In this document: piece by piece, positions 9,578-18,900 of the stretch
How the letters are laid out: each line of letters starts with the position of its first letter
Position numbering within the stretch: position 1 is the stretch's first letter
Assembly: GCA_910586715.1 (NCBI GenBank)
Contig: CAJUJG010000002.1
Coordinates: 135,699 to 199,698 of the forward strand
Reading direction: 5' to 3'
DNA: 64,000 nt
From: an uncultured Lachnospiraceae bacterium
Lineage (GTDB): Bacteria > Bacillota > Clostridia > Lachnospirales > Lachnospiraceae
Position numbers and translations under genes: made by a program
The notes under the pieces: model-generated
What the model was told of the DNA's origin: nothing
What the model saw: only the letters and a program-made list of their open reading frames with translations
The model's database searches: none

Positions 9578-10708
9578 ATGAACAAACCTGATTTTCATCA
9601 GAATATCCCTGATTTTCTCATGAACATACCTAATTTAGATTATTATTTTGGAGACAATAAACCAAAGCTTATATCTGAACTACAAGACTTACTCTTAAAC
9701 ATAATACAGTATAACTTAGATTATACCAAAGCAAGTGACTATGCAGATCTTATCCCCGCCACTATACCTTGGAATACACTTCTTGCATTTAATAAGCAAA
9801 TGATGTCAAAACATATTTCGTGTAAGTTTACTGGCATTCACCAAACTGTTGACATACAAACACCTATTGCAAAAAGAATTATATCATCGTACGCTAACTA
9901 TCGTCCTGATCTCTTTAAAACATACAGTGATACCCTAATTATAGAAACACAACCTTACGCTTTATCTGTTGCGGAGTCAATTGCTTACCTACTTTTTAAA
10001 AATATATTTACTTTACCCCAATGGAATAATTTTTTAGAAAAGTTTCATGGTAAAAATTCGAGAAACCAAAGACGGGATGCTGTAATCAATCATCTTCCTC
10101 AATTTTGCGAAATGCTGATGAATAAAATTAAGGATCCAAACTCAACGGATGATAAAGCACTCGTTTTTAACCTTCTCGCATGCACCTATACTCTCCGTAA
10201 CATTATCGAAAGTTTATCTGTATGTAATATCGACTGGAAACAACTTCGCGGATTTAACTATAACGGAAATTCTTATATACCAACCACGCTATATATTCCA
10301 GAAGGAGTACGATCAATAGCAGCTGAAGCCTTTTGGTATAGATGCTATGATGATAAACATCCACATTGGAATAGCCTTACAACTGTTATATTCCCCTCAT
10401 CATTAAGGGAAATCGGCTATAATGCTTTTCGAGGTTTCAACTCCCTCGAAAAATTAGATTTTAGCAAAGTACAATCATCAGAACAACAACCTTTAAAAAT
10501 ACATGCTGGCGCATTTTCTGCAAATAGGCAATGCGCTGGATATAACACTGTTATGGTCTTTAATTCTATTAAGGAGCCACCCAATTTTACAATTAAGTTT
10601 TACCTCGGTGATGAAAATGATCATAAACCTTTTGAGGGAACTAACATAATACTTCCTTCAAATATGCGTGATACTTTGCAACATTCACTACCTATTAGAC
10701 GGTTATAA
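9578..10708 (+). CDS. Intracellular leucine-rich-repeat (BspA-like) protein, 376 aa
   Basis: One of the few plus-strand genes, starting behind TAGGAGG. It has no signal peptide. Residues 1-225 are an unrecognised alpha-helical region. From about 235, BspA/LRR_5-type repeats appear: LYIPEGVRSIAAEAF, then TVIFPSSLREIGYNAF, then a Leu-rich repeat and a C-terminal cap. LRR_5 repeats usually bind protein partners, so a cytoplasmic version beside secreted LRR proteins is odd; it may sense or bind their precursors or a host/phage factor. Base composition is more AT-rich than its neighbours, suggesting separate acquisition. Convergent with the NlpC-like gene, with a shared terminator between. Confidence 0.75.
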   Translation: MNKPDFHQNIPDFLMNIPNLDYYFGDNKPKLISELQDLLLNIIQYNLDYTKASDYADLIPATIPWNTLLAFNKQMMSKHISCKFTGIHQTVDIQTPIAKRIISSYANYRPDLFKTYSDTLIIETQPYALSVAESIAYLLFKNIFTLPQWNNFLEKFHGKNSRNQRRDAVINHLPQFCEMLMNKIKDPNSTDDKALVFNLLACTYTLRNIIESLSVCNIDWKQLRGFNYNGNSYIPTTLYIPEGVRSIAAEAFWYRCYDDKHPHWNSLTTVIFPSSLREIGYNAFRGFNSLEKLDFSKVQSSEQQPLKIHAGAFSANRQCAGYNTVMVFNSIKEPPNFTIKFYLGDENDHKPFEGTNIILPSNMRDTLQHSLPIRRL

Positions 10709-10786
10709 AATGCACCCAAATCTGTTCACGCACTTATTCGACTAAATATAACGAATACAGTACACTAAAATCTATTTTAACACATT

Positions 10787-10816
10787 AAAAAAGGTTATGC
10801 CGTTGCATAACCCTTT
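10787..10816. terminator. Bidirectional terminator between convergent genes
   Basis: AAAGGTTATG and CATAACCCTTT form a 10-11 bp stem with a 6-base loop. A-rich sequence lies before the left arm. It sits between the ends of the plus-strand LRR gene and the minus-strand NlpC-like gene and can serve both. Confidence 0.7.
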
Positions 10817-10825
10817 GAGTATTGC

Positions 10826-11653
10826 TTAATATACTGTATCAGCCGATATATACCCTGCATCAAATGATATCCTATTACCACTATCATCCCAATCATATCC
10901 CGTGCGCAATTCTTTTTCCGTAATTTTACGTCCCCACTGAATAGTTCCATTATAATTCCCCTCTACCACAGTTATATAATCATCCCCCACTGTAAGAACA
11001 ACTACAACATGGTAACCCCCTTTAGGGTTATAATGAACAACATCACCAACTTTTAATTCTGAAACACTGCTTACATTTAAACCCTTATAAATTGAGCCCA
11101 CATTCTCACCAAATACAGCTTCCAATACTTGACCCGCAAATCCAATACATCCCCCTCCTTCCATGCCTGAGATATAAGTCCTCGTATATTCCTGTCCATC
11201 CCAAGGCATTCCTTCCGGATACTTAGACTGTAATGCCATAATTGCATTATAAACCTTCTCCTGCGTCCAACCTGTAGCGCTTTCCGTAGCCGCAGGTACT
11301 GTAGCTGCCGTAGCCGTTCCTGCACTCAGCCCGATACCATTTATATAAAACGCCTGCCCGCCTAAGTCAACACGGAAATACCCGTTACTTGTGATACCCG
11401 TAACGTTGATAGGAAGCCCTGCCCCGACATTCGGCACTACCACTGCCGCATCATCAGGACTTGATAAAAATGCCGTATTCTCGTTTGTCCACATGACTGC
11501 TGATACTTCCGTAACGGCGATGCCGTTATCTAGTGTGGTAACAGACACCACACTATCATTTTCAGTTGCATACACGTCAACAGGATTGCTGACTGCTAAA
11601 GCTGCGCTAACCACTGCCGCCGATATTACAATCTTTGCTGCTCTCTTTTTCAT
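10826..11653 (-). CDS. Secreted NlpC/P60- or CHAP-like cysteine peptidase
   Basis: Start chosen at ATG 11653, with GGAGGT 7 bases upstream; an earlier in-frame ATG lacks a site. The 275-aa product has a signal peptide (MKKRAAKIVISAAVVSAALA). Residues about 45-115 form an SH3-like segment with a WTNENT core. About 125-275 is a papain-like fold: nucleophile region GGGCIGFAGQVLE (Cys), SELKVGDVVHY, GYHVVVVL (His), then VEGNYN (polar third residue). Such enzymes cut peptidoglycan stem peptides or cross-bridges and are often needed to pass large surface or conjugation structures through the wall. Its place beside the giant secreted protein suggests local wall remodelling (inference). Confidence 0.75.
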   Translation of the reverse strand: MKKRAAKIVISAAVVSAALAVSNPVDVYATENDSVVSVTTLDNGIAVTEVSAVMWTNENTAFLSSPDDAAVVVPNVGAGLPINVTGITSNGYFRVDLGGQAFYINGIGLSAGTATAATVPAATESATGWTQEKVYNAIMALQSKYPEGMPWDGQEYTRTYISGMEGGGCIGFAGQVLEAVFGENVGSIYKGLNVSSVSELKVGDVVHYNPKGGYHVVVVLTVGDDYITVVEGNYNGTIQWGRKITEKELRTGYDWDDSGNRISFDAGYISADTVY

Positions 11654-11743
11654 AATGATTACCTCCGTTAAAATTTGTTTATATGCTATCACATCAAATT
11701 GTGTTGATGTGGCTACTTCAGTTTAGGAAAGCTAACACACATA

Positions 11744-12833
11744 TCAACGCTTTCTTAAAATATCTCTCAGTGCCAAATACTTCTTAAAAGCTGTATTCTT
11801 TAAGAGTTCCTCAATCTTATCCTCGCCTTTTAAATAAAACTGACATTTTTGCTGAATATACATATTGCAATTATTCTCTTCAAAATCATCACAAGAATAA
11901 ATCCAACACTCTCTAAATTTTGCATTGCCATGGCTATACTTTATCATAGTTTTATCTGTTAAGCGTTCAAGCGTTCTCTTGTAAAATTCTTCCCATGATA
12001 TATAAATATTAGCTTTTTCATATGGATTTGTCAATATTGACTGAACCTCATCATTTCCTTTGAAAAAATTCGTATTTAACAAAAGATACTCAAAACATTC
12101 ATACTTTGGATCAACATAAACATTTTTATACTCTATCAATACCTTATAATAAAACCTATCCATATGACAGCCAAACGCAGCCATATCACACAACACAAGC
12201 ATTCCGCTATCTTTTCTTCCAATATTCTCTTGTATAGCTTCCACAACAGAACTCTTACCATTTTTTAGCAGAAACTACGCAATCACCAAACAAATGATTA
12301 AAAAACTTAAAACCATCTGCAGAATCCTCTACGAGTACTGTTTTAATATTCATATCACTTGTTCTCACGCCACGTAAATCAAAAAATGGCACTGTATAAT
12401 GCATTTTCCCATCATCACTTATAACAAATTTTAAAACAGAGTCCACACTGTACGACAACCTGTAAAAGTTATCTTCATTAAGACTCTGTTCACCAATCTG
12501 CTCACGACCTATAATAAGAAAATAATTTCGATTTTTTACAGTATCCTTAATTTTCTTAGCAAATGCACTAGAACTTACAGCTTCCACATCATCTAAGATA
12601 ATGATGGAATCTTCCGTTCCTTCTAATATAACATTCCAGTTATTATTATCAGCTGCAATACAGGGTAATGTGGAATAAACATCTACCCCCAACGGTGGAT
12701 TAATAATAAGACTAACCAGCTCAGACTTTCCTACACCGCTGTCGCCTCTTATTACCGTAATCCGTCTGTCCAGCCCTATCGTCCACTGCATCCCCGTCTC
12801 CGAATCCTTAACCTCTAAATTTATAAAACTCAT
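11744..12833 (-). pseudogene. P-loop ATPase with TOPRIM-like C-terminal half, frameshifted
   Basis: Two ORFs, 12833-12255 and 12244-11744, read as one protein of about 362 aa if one A is removed from the A6 run at 12261-12266; the joined sequence becomes SAKNGKSSVVEAIQENIG. The first half has Walker A GDSGVGKS and Walker B IIILDD. The joined second half shows VEDSADGFKFF (acidic, as in a TOPRIM first motif) and LCDMAAFG (Asp motif), recalling the ATPase plus TOPRIM layout of OLD-family nucleases. That last assignment is inference. The gene overlaps the DUF4869 gene by 26 bases, a tight two-gene unit. The shift may be real decay, phase variation at the homopolymer, slippage, or a sequencing error. 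Confidence 0.6.
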
Positions 12834-13248
12834 CTACAAACTCCCCCAACGTATGCACTGTAACGCCACTTTCAACAACCACTGCCTCAAACGGCTCCGG
12901 AAACCTCATAATATGGTGTAAGACTATTACCAGATCTTTTGTTTTGGCAATCTCCAAAATATCCGGTGCACAATTGTCACCACACTTCGTTGCATAAACT
13001 TTATACTTATCATACATTATCATAAGTATTACTGCCTTGCATCCGGTTGATAACCTTTCCGGTGAAATTGTTCCAAATACCGGAGACCTCAGGCATTCCC
13101 CATCAATAACCTCTGTTTTATCAATGTTCCGAATAACACGTCTGACATCTTCCCTCTGAAACCACTCCGCTTTTTTCCTGTAATTGAAAGTTTCCTTTGG
13201 ATTTACTATGCACTCCTTGTCAAACTGCCCCACCGAAATATACAACAT
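12808..13248 (-). CDS. DUF4869-family protein
   Basis: Start set at ATG 13248, preceded by AAGGTGGTG; GTG codons just upstream would be part of that site. The 146-aa product matches my memory of DUF4869: N-terminal LYISVGQFDKE, central SPVFGTISPERLSTGCKAV, then MYDKYKVYATKCGDNCAPDI, then VIVLHHIMRFPEPFEAVVVE and a final GEFVDEFY. The family occurs in gut Firmicutes and has no assigned function. The 26-base overlap with the downstream ATPase gene implies coupled translation and a joint role. A host-defence or element-maintenance unit is possible but unproven. Confidence 0.75.
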   Translation of the reverse strand: MLYISVGQFDKECIVNPKETFNYRKKAEWFQREDVRRVIRNIDKTEVIDGECLRSPVFGTISPERLSTGCKAVILMIMYDKYKVYATKCGDNCAPDILEIAKTKDLVIVLHHIMRFPEPFEAVVVESGVTVHTLGEFVDEFYKFRG

Positions 13249-13266
13249 AAAAATCACCACCTTAAG

Positions 13267-13505
13267 TTATAGAGTCATAGACTGCTTTCCATATTGTTCT
13301 AAACAAGCTTTTGCTTCTTCAAGTACAATTTTTTATAATGCTGTTCTACCAACAATTTTAAAACAGAATACATATTCTATAATAACCTGTAAGTGCTATT
13401 CTCGTCAAGCTTTCGTCTCTATTTTGAAAACTACTCATCTACAATAGCAAGTGCGAAACCATTTCTTTGTACCATTGCTAAATCGTTATTTTGTTCTGTT
13501 GACAT
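13267..13505 (-). pseudogene. Remnant of a repeat protein gene (DUF4116-like)
   Basis: ATG 13505 sits behind AGAGAGGAAACG and opens a 24-codon frame, MSTEQNNDLAMVQRNGFALA and on, that stops at 13431. The VQRNGFALAIV pattern resembles one unit of the AVKQNG-x-AL repeats of DUF4116-like proteins. Further downstream another frame gives KIVLEEAKACLEQYGKQSM before a stop at 13269, just ahead of the DUF4869 gene. The 239-base span is not a multiple of three and has stops between, so I read it as a decayed gene. Confidence 0.45.
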
Positions 13506-13823
13506 AACGTTTCCTCTCTTTACTTATAAAAATTAATAAGCGAGGTAAATTACCTTTTACCTCACTTATATATGTAGGATAGCACAAAATATTTTATTAA
13601 CTTGAACTCATAAAACCACATCCAAACCACACAAAAACCAACCTTTTCACGCTCAGACCACTGCCTTCATAAATACACCGACGTCCTTTTCTCCTCTCCT
13701 ACGATAAAATGCATATGCTCCCTCTATCCCAACATAAAATATGTTTTTATGTTGCAGATTTCCATACATACGTTTTCACCTCACTTAATGGCAAATAAAA
13801 AGAATGTACCTGTTACACTCCCT
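13506..13823. other. Gene-free stretch with two hairpins
   Basis: Contains a 14-bp stem with one mismatch at 13536-13569 (core GAGGTAAA/TTTACCTC, 6-base loop) and, at 13701-13757, a copy of the sequence that also forms the leader of the plus-strand gene at 27,271. In that copy CAACATAAAA pairs with TTTTATGTTG. I see no supported gene here. Confidence 0.45.
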
Positions 13824-13979
13824 TTACTTCCATTTCTTTCCTTGCAAAAACATCCCGTAATCTCTTGGGCTTATGTTCGTCACTTTTTCACGCTTGAACC
13901 CGCAGTATCCAGTCCTGCCGCAGTTTTTATTCTTCTCTTTTGTATAAGCTGTTGAAATATCCTTACCACTTTTTCCCAT
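13824..13979 (-). CDS. Small basic protein, 51 aa
   Basis: Starts at ATG 13979 with TGGAGG 10 bases upstream, 21 bases after the sortase stop codon, so it is probably cotranscribed with the sortase. The product is basic: MGKSGKDISTAYTKEKNKN, then a Cys pair in CGRTGYCGFKREK, then a short tail ending GKKWK. It has no signal peptide or known domain. The two Cys three apart could bind metal with a partner. Function unknown. Confidence 0.5.
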   Translation of the reverse strand: MGKSGKDISTAYTKEKNKNCGRTGYCGFKREKVTNISPRDYGMFLQGKKWK

Positions 13980-14000
13980 ATGTAATTAACCTCCAATAAA

Positions 14001-14669
14001 CTATACTGCTTTTAAAATCACCACCAGGCGCCCGTCATCTTTATGATAATAACAGGTACTTAATTCCATAACCACATCTTCATAACATACGTCATCCAAA
14101 CTGCCTTTGACACAGTATCCCTGCAATCCCTCTTTCCATTCTTCAAATTCCTGTTCACTCAACTGCCCAACATAATTATAATATTTAAACGATTCATTCA
14201 GACTTGTAAGCACTACGGCAACTATCTCATACTCCTGTCTGTCGTAAAGGGTATCTATCCGTATATGCCTGTTTTTCTCCAAATATCCTTCATCCTCCAA
14301 ATAATGCTTTAATACCGTAAATCCCCTTCCTGATTTTAAGTGATGCCCATACATCAGGGAAATCCCCTGTTCTCCCAACAGACTGTATCGGTTCAGAAAC
14401 GGAAGTCCCTCTTTGCTCTTTTCCTTATTAAAGTTATGGTCAGCATAATAATTCTGATTATACGGTGTGAACATCACCGGATAACAGACGTCATTAGGAA
14501 GATAGATATATCCGGTCATATCGCTGTTCTCTTCATACTTTCCTGCATACTCCTCAAGTATTTCCATATCTGCATGCTGTTCCAAAGTTCCTGTCTGAAC
14601 TTCTCCCACATTCACCATAGAAGACGCCACAGTAAGTACAAACAGTAAATAATAAATATACCTTATCAT
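14001..14669 (-). CDS. Class B sortase
   Basis: A 222-aa membrane-anchored transpeptidase with an N-terminal hydrophobic segment (about 4-20). Motifs in order: GYIYLPNDVCYPVMFTPYNQ with NYYADHNF (the conserved strand after the N-terminal helix), LMYGHHLKSGRGF with the catalytic His, MELSTCYYH with the nucleophile Cys in the TLSTC-type position, and DGRLVVIL with the catalytic Arg. The order and spacing are those of SrtB enzymes, which attach a few dedicated substrates to peptidoglycan or build pili. Its only visible candidate substrate is the 1264-aa protein upstream, which ends in an EAKTG motif plus membrane segment. Start ATG 14669 fits the hydrophobic N-terminus. Confidence 0.88.
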   Translation of the reverse strand: MIRYIYYLLFVLTVASSMVNVGEVQTGTLEQHADMEILEEYAGKYEENSDMTGYIYLPNDVCYPVMFTPYNQNYYADHNFNKEKSKEGLPFLNRYSLLGEQGISLMYGHHLKSGRGFTVLKHYLEDEGYLEKNRHIRIDTLYDRQEYEIVAVVLTSLNESFKYYNYVGQLSEQEFEEWKEGLQGYCVKGSLDDVCYEDVVMELSTCYYHKDDGRLVVILKAV

Positions 14670-14710
14670 TTTATTGCCACTCCCTTTGTTTTATTTGATG
14701 CAAGAAAAAA

Positions 14711-14731
14711 GCGGCAGCTTTACACTGTCGC
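14711..14731 (-). terminator. Terminator between Rpn-type gene and sortase
   Basis: GCGGCAG (14711-14717) pairs with CTGTCGC (14725-14731) with one imperfect pair. On the minus strand the stem is followed by TTTTTTC. It lies downstream of the Rpn-type gene and its remnant, and would isolate the sortase from upstream transcription at least in part. Confidence 0.5.
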
Positions 14732-14750
14732 CTGTATCCGGGCTATATAT

Positions 14751-14804
14751 CTACGCCTTCAATTCTTTTACCAATTCCGGTTTTTCTGCTTCATAATCGT
14801 TCAT
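14751..14804 (-). pseudogene. Fragment resembling the Rpn-type nuclease tail
   Basis: A 17-codon frame, MNDYEAEKPELVKELKA, directly behind the stop of the Rpn-type gene with an AAGGAGT site. Its lead-in translates as GVTEMNDYEAE, very close to GVTEMIDYEAR inside the neighbouring nuclease. It is most likely the leftover of a second Rpn-family copy or of a recombination event. Confidence 0.4.
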
Positions 14805-14817
14805 TTCAGTTACTCCT

Positions 14818-15804
14818 TTAGACCGACTGCATTAACTCTGCCTCAATCTTCTTTAAATCTTCAAGAGATAAAGCTGGTATATATTTTAATATATCTTCAA
14901 AAGACAGCTTTCCTTCCCTTATCATCCTTTCTGCTGTTTTCCTCTGCGTCTCTATTGCCGTTTCTTTCTTTGCTTCCTCTACTCTTCTCAGCGTTCTTGC
15001 TTCATAATCAATCATTTCCGTTACTCCTTTCTCTACCTTTACCAATTTTATACCCTCCGCAGTTTCTATCAGCTGCACTACCTCTTTCGGATTATGAAAC
15101 AGCGTGTAAATCATTCTCTCTGTTTCACTGTCATGTTCTTTCAGCTTCTTCAACTCAATAAGCACCACCTCTATTAAATCCGCAAAGGATTCCGCCGGCA
15201 CAAACCCATCCAAATTATCATAAAACCGTCTCAAGCCATATCTGTGCACATATCTTCCTTCGGTCCCATTATACTCTTTCAGTTTTAAATTACCGCCACA
15301 AAACCATATGCTGTAAACTTTATGTATGCCTGTATAATTCGTGTCTCCCGCCGGAACTGTACTTCTTAAAAGCGACGCTCCGTAATATATCGCCCTTGAC
15401 ACCAAATTGTATCCTAATGTACCTTCCGACACAATCTGCTGCATCTCCGTATTGACCGTAACATCATCACTGCTGAGTCTTACTTCCGTTATTTTATCAT
15501 TTACCCTCAGCTCAAACACTGCGTCACTGACTGTATTCTTTTCATCCTTTGTCCCTGCTTCAGTCGGTAGGAAATCCACTTCGTCCTCAAGTATCTCTGC
15601 CTTTGTCATATTTTCCTTACGTGCCCTTCTGTCCACTATAAGCCTTGCAATACTTGAGATACTCTCGTTCTTAAACTCCGGGATTGCAAACTTGACCAGC
15701 AGCGCCGCAATTGCCTTATACCTGACAATATCCTTAAAATTCTCATCCCTTGTCATGCAGTTGACCGTTGTCAGCGAATCATTCAATGTATCATTTTTGC
15801 TCAT
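14818..15804 (-). CDS. Rpn-family PD-(D/E)XK nuclease / putative transposase
   Basis: A 328-aa protein of the Rpn or PD-(D/E)XK nuclease-transposase type. Residues 20-70 carry the family's FKDIVRYKAIAALLVKFAIP-like start. A core with SDAVFELRVNDKITEVRLS and MQQIVSEGTLGYNLVSRAIY follows, and SIWFCGG is the typical strand. The C-terminal region is charged and coiled (RRVEEAKKETAIETQRKTAE) and ends in a LSFEDILKYIPALSLEDLKK helix pair. Such proteins promote recombination or act as scattered mobile or defence genes, often multi-copy in gut clostridia. It sits inside the surface island between the sortase and its likely substrate, suggesting later insertion. Catalytic residues cannot be fixed without alignment. 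Confidence 0.7.
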   Translation of the reverse strand: MSKNDTLNDSLTTVNCMTRDENFKDIVRYKAIAALLVKFAIPEFKNESISSIARLIVDRRARKENMTKAEILEDEVDFLPTEAGTKDEKNTVSDAVFELRVNDKITEVRLSSDDVTVNTEMQQIVSEGTLGYNLVSRAIYYGASLLRSTVPAGDTNYTGIHKVYSIWFCGGNLKLKEYNGTEGRYVHRYGLRRFYDNLDGFVPAESFADLIEVVLIELKKLKEHDSETERMIYTLFHNPKEVVQLIETAEGIKLVKVEKGVTEMIDYEARTLRRVEEAKKETAIETQRKTAERMIREGKLSFEDILKYIPALSLEDLKKIEAELMQSV

Positions 15805-15899
15805 TGTTATACCTGCTCTTTCGTTAGATATCTATATTATATCAATAAGTTACTGAAAAATCCATAAGAATCTATGAGAATAAACTCTCCTTTTATAAT

Positions 15900-15936
15900 A
15901 AGGAAGGAACTCATCTTTGTGTTGAGTCCCTTCCCG
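15900..15936 (-). terminator. Terminator of the 1264-aa surface gene
   Basis: GGAAGGAACTCA and TGAGTCCCTTCC form a 12-bp stem with one G-T pair and an 8-9-base loop. It begins about 10 bases after the stop of the surface gene. The minus-strand tail is TTATTATAAAAG, only moderately T-rich. Confidence 0.65.
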
Positions 15937-15946
15937 TTAAATATGG

Positions 15947-18900
15947 TTATCTGTAATGTCTTTTTCTTCCTATATAAGCTGCCATACATACTGCTGCAAA
16001 CACCACAATAACTACGACACATGCCATCCTGTTCCGTTCATCCAAATCTCCCGTCTTTGCCTCAGGAGCATAAGGATACGTCGGTTTTGCATTGTATACA
16101 CTAAATGGAATATCTGCTGCAGTTAATCCATTACTTACATAAATGAACTCAAGTTCTATATCTCCCGTAACCGTACCCGAAAGCTCCCTGTCACTGATGC
16201 ATGTGTAATTCTTCGGCTCCAGTGCATTGTATTTATAAAAAGACCCGTCTGTGTAAACATCTCTGCAGCGCAGCTCTCTTCTCACCGTATACATATAATT
16301 CCCGTCTTCCTCTGAATAGCTGTATATATTAAAGTTGCTCATATCGTCTGCAACGCCGAGACTGCTAACATTATCCGCAATAAAATCATTCAGCGGAATG
16401 TATGTAATGTATTTGTCAATAACGGTAACTGTATGCTCCCCAGGCTTTGCAGTCTTTTTATCATCTCCTGCAGACTTCTGGTAAGTAAACACCAGCGTAA
16501 GCTGACCGTTTACTATTCCTGAATATTCCGCGCTGCCTGCCAGCTCATAACCTTCAGGCTTGACTGCCTCATAATGGTACAGGTCATTTATCCTCTTAAT
16601 CTCCGTAAGGCGCACATCATCCCTTGAACCGCCGTCTGCCTCCACATACCTGTCTATTATGGTAACAACTGCATTGCGGGATACACCGACTGCTTTGTAC
16701 GCAAACACCAGTGTAATGTTCGAATGCACAAAACCCGAATAATGGTCTGCTCCCGCTAAAACATAGCCTGACGGGACCTTCGCGTCATAATAATACGCGT
16801 CGCCGTCACTTTTGGTTTCCGTGAGTCTGACTGCGGAATTAATCAACAGCTCGTTCGTATCATAATAATTATCCACTACGGTAACTGTATAATACTTCGG
16901 CTCAGTTTCTGTCCCGGAGTCCGGCTTACTGCCTGACTTCTTATTTTTGCTGTATGTAAAGATAACCGTTGTATCCTCCGTCACCGTACCCGAATACTGC
17001 TTCCCGGAGGTAACCTTATACCCCTTTAGACTAAGCGCATCATATGTATACGCTGTTCCCGGTTTTACTGCCGTTAAAGACTCCCTGAGTTCCGATTTTG
17101 TCAGTCTGCCGTTTTTATCATAATACTTGTCAATAACTTCAAGTTTATACAGCGATAACACCACGTCAACCTTTATAACATCCTCAACGGATAAATCAAT
17201 CTTTACTTCCGAACCCTGTGTCTTATATGTCACAACCACCATGTCCTGATTCTGCCTTGTAATACTCAAATCACATGTTACAAGCTCCGTCTCATCGTCA
17301 CTGTCAAACACGGACAACTTATGCTCTCCCGCTTCAACGTTTCGAATTTCATAATAACCGTCTGCATCCGTAACGGCAGTCCTTACCTCTGAATGCAGCT
17401 CTACCCTGCTGTTTGCAACAGGCTTACCGTTTTGGTCCGTCAGATAGCCACTTACCGTTACAAGTCTCACGGAAGATTCCTTATACTTAAATATAACAAC
17501 CGTATCCTGCGTTATGGTTCCTCTGTATTCCGCATCACTGATTACAGCATAACCCTCAGGGATCGGACTGACTACCGTACACTCGTACTCTGTGCCTTCA
17601 GCTAATGTATCTGACAATCGCTCGACCGTCTTGACAACATTCCCATCGGAATCATAATATTCATCTACAATCCTGAAAATATACGTCTTTGGTTTTATAT
17701 CGGGCTCCGTACTTGGTTCTGTTGATTCTGTTTCAGACTCCGTTTCAGGCTCTGTACTTGGTTCTGCTGATTCTGTTTCGGGCTCCGTCTCGGGTTCTGT
17801 ACTTGGTTCTGTTGGTTCTGTCTCAGGTTCTTTTTCGGGTTCTTTCTGATATGTAAAAATAATTTCCGTATTCTCAAACGTCACACCATTAACAGTTTCA
17901 TCACCTGTCAGCTTATAGCCGTCCGGAACAGGTGACAATGCTTCATAACTGTACCTGACGCCTTCGGGTACATAATCAATCTGTCGTATATCTGTCTTTA
18001 TTTCTCCTCCCGATTCATTAATATATCTGTCTTTTACCATAACGGTATATTTGCATGTATTCTGATACACAAATATAATCTCCGTATCCGCACCAACTGT
18101 CCCCGTATAGCTTGAAGCGCCTGCAAGCTCATAATTATCAGGAATTGTGTCTAACGCTTCATAACGGTAAACGTTGCCTTCGTACAGACTGTCTTCCTGA
18201 CGCACATCTGTTCTTACTTCTTCACCTGCTCCATTGACATATTTGTCTTTTACCGTAACTGTATACTTTGGAAGTTTCTGATATACAAATATAATTTCCT
18301 CATCTTCTGACACAGTACCACTAATAACAGTGTCACCCACCAACCTGTAGCCTTCCGGTATTACCTCTAATGCACTGTAGCTGTAGCTGTCGCCACCTGT
18401 TATATAATCAGTTGTCCTCAAGTTTATCTTTTCTTCTGTACCTGATTCACCCACAAACTTATCCTTTACCGTTATCGTATACGTCACCATTGGAACATAA
18501 TCATAATAATAACCAGTAGCAGGAAGTTTGTAAGGCATGGATTCACTACGTATATAATCAAACTTACGCGGTGAATCAGGATTGATACATTTATACCCGT
18601 CTATTGAAGGCGCGTCAGGTATCTCAAAATCAGTGCCATCACTGTACCGGATGACATCTTCATTCGTATCTTTATCCTTACCGCAATAAATAAGATCATA
18701 TCTATCCTGCTGCATTATGCTCACACCGTCTTCAATAAAACTAAAATCGCCGGGAACAGCACTTATATACGGCATATCCTCCAAATACCAGCCGTCGTAA
18801 TCTGACCAGACATAATTGGTTGTAACCCCTTCTTTTTTCTCGTACCACTTCATAACAGTGTCTTCTGCATCCAATTCATCAATGACTGTCCTAAATACGC

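Noticed and set aside
13749..13955. 68-aa plus-strand frame antisense to the 51-aa gene
   Set aside because: No ribosome site; the minus-strand frame has a strong site and a plausible protein.
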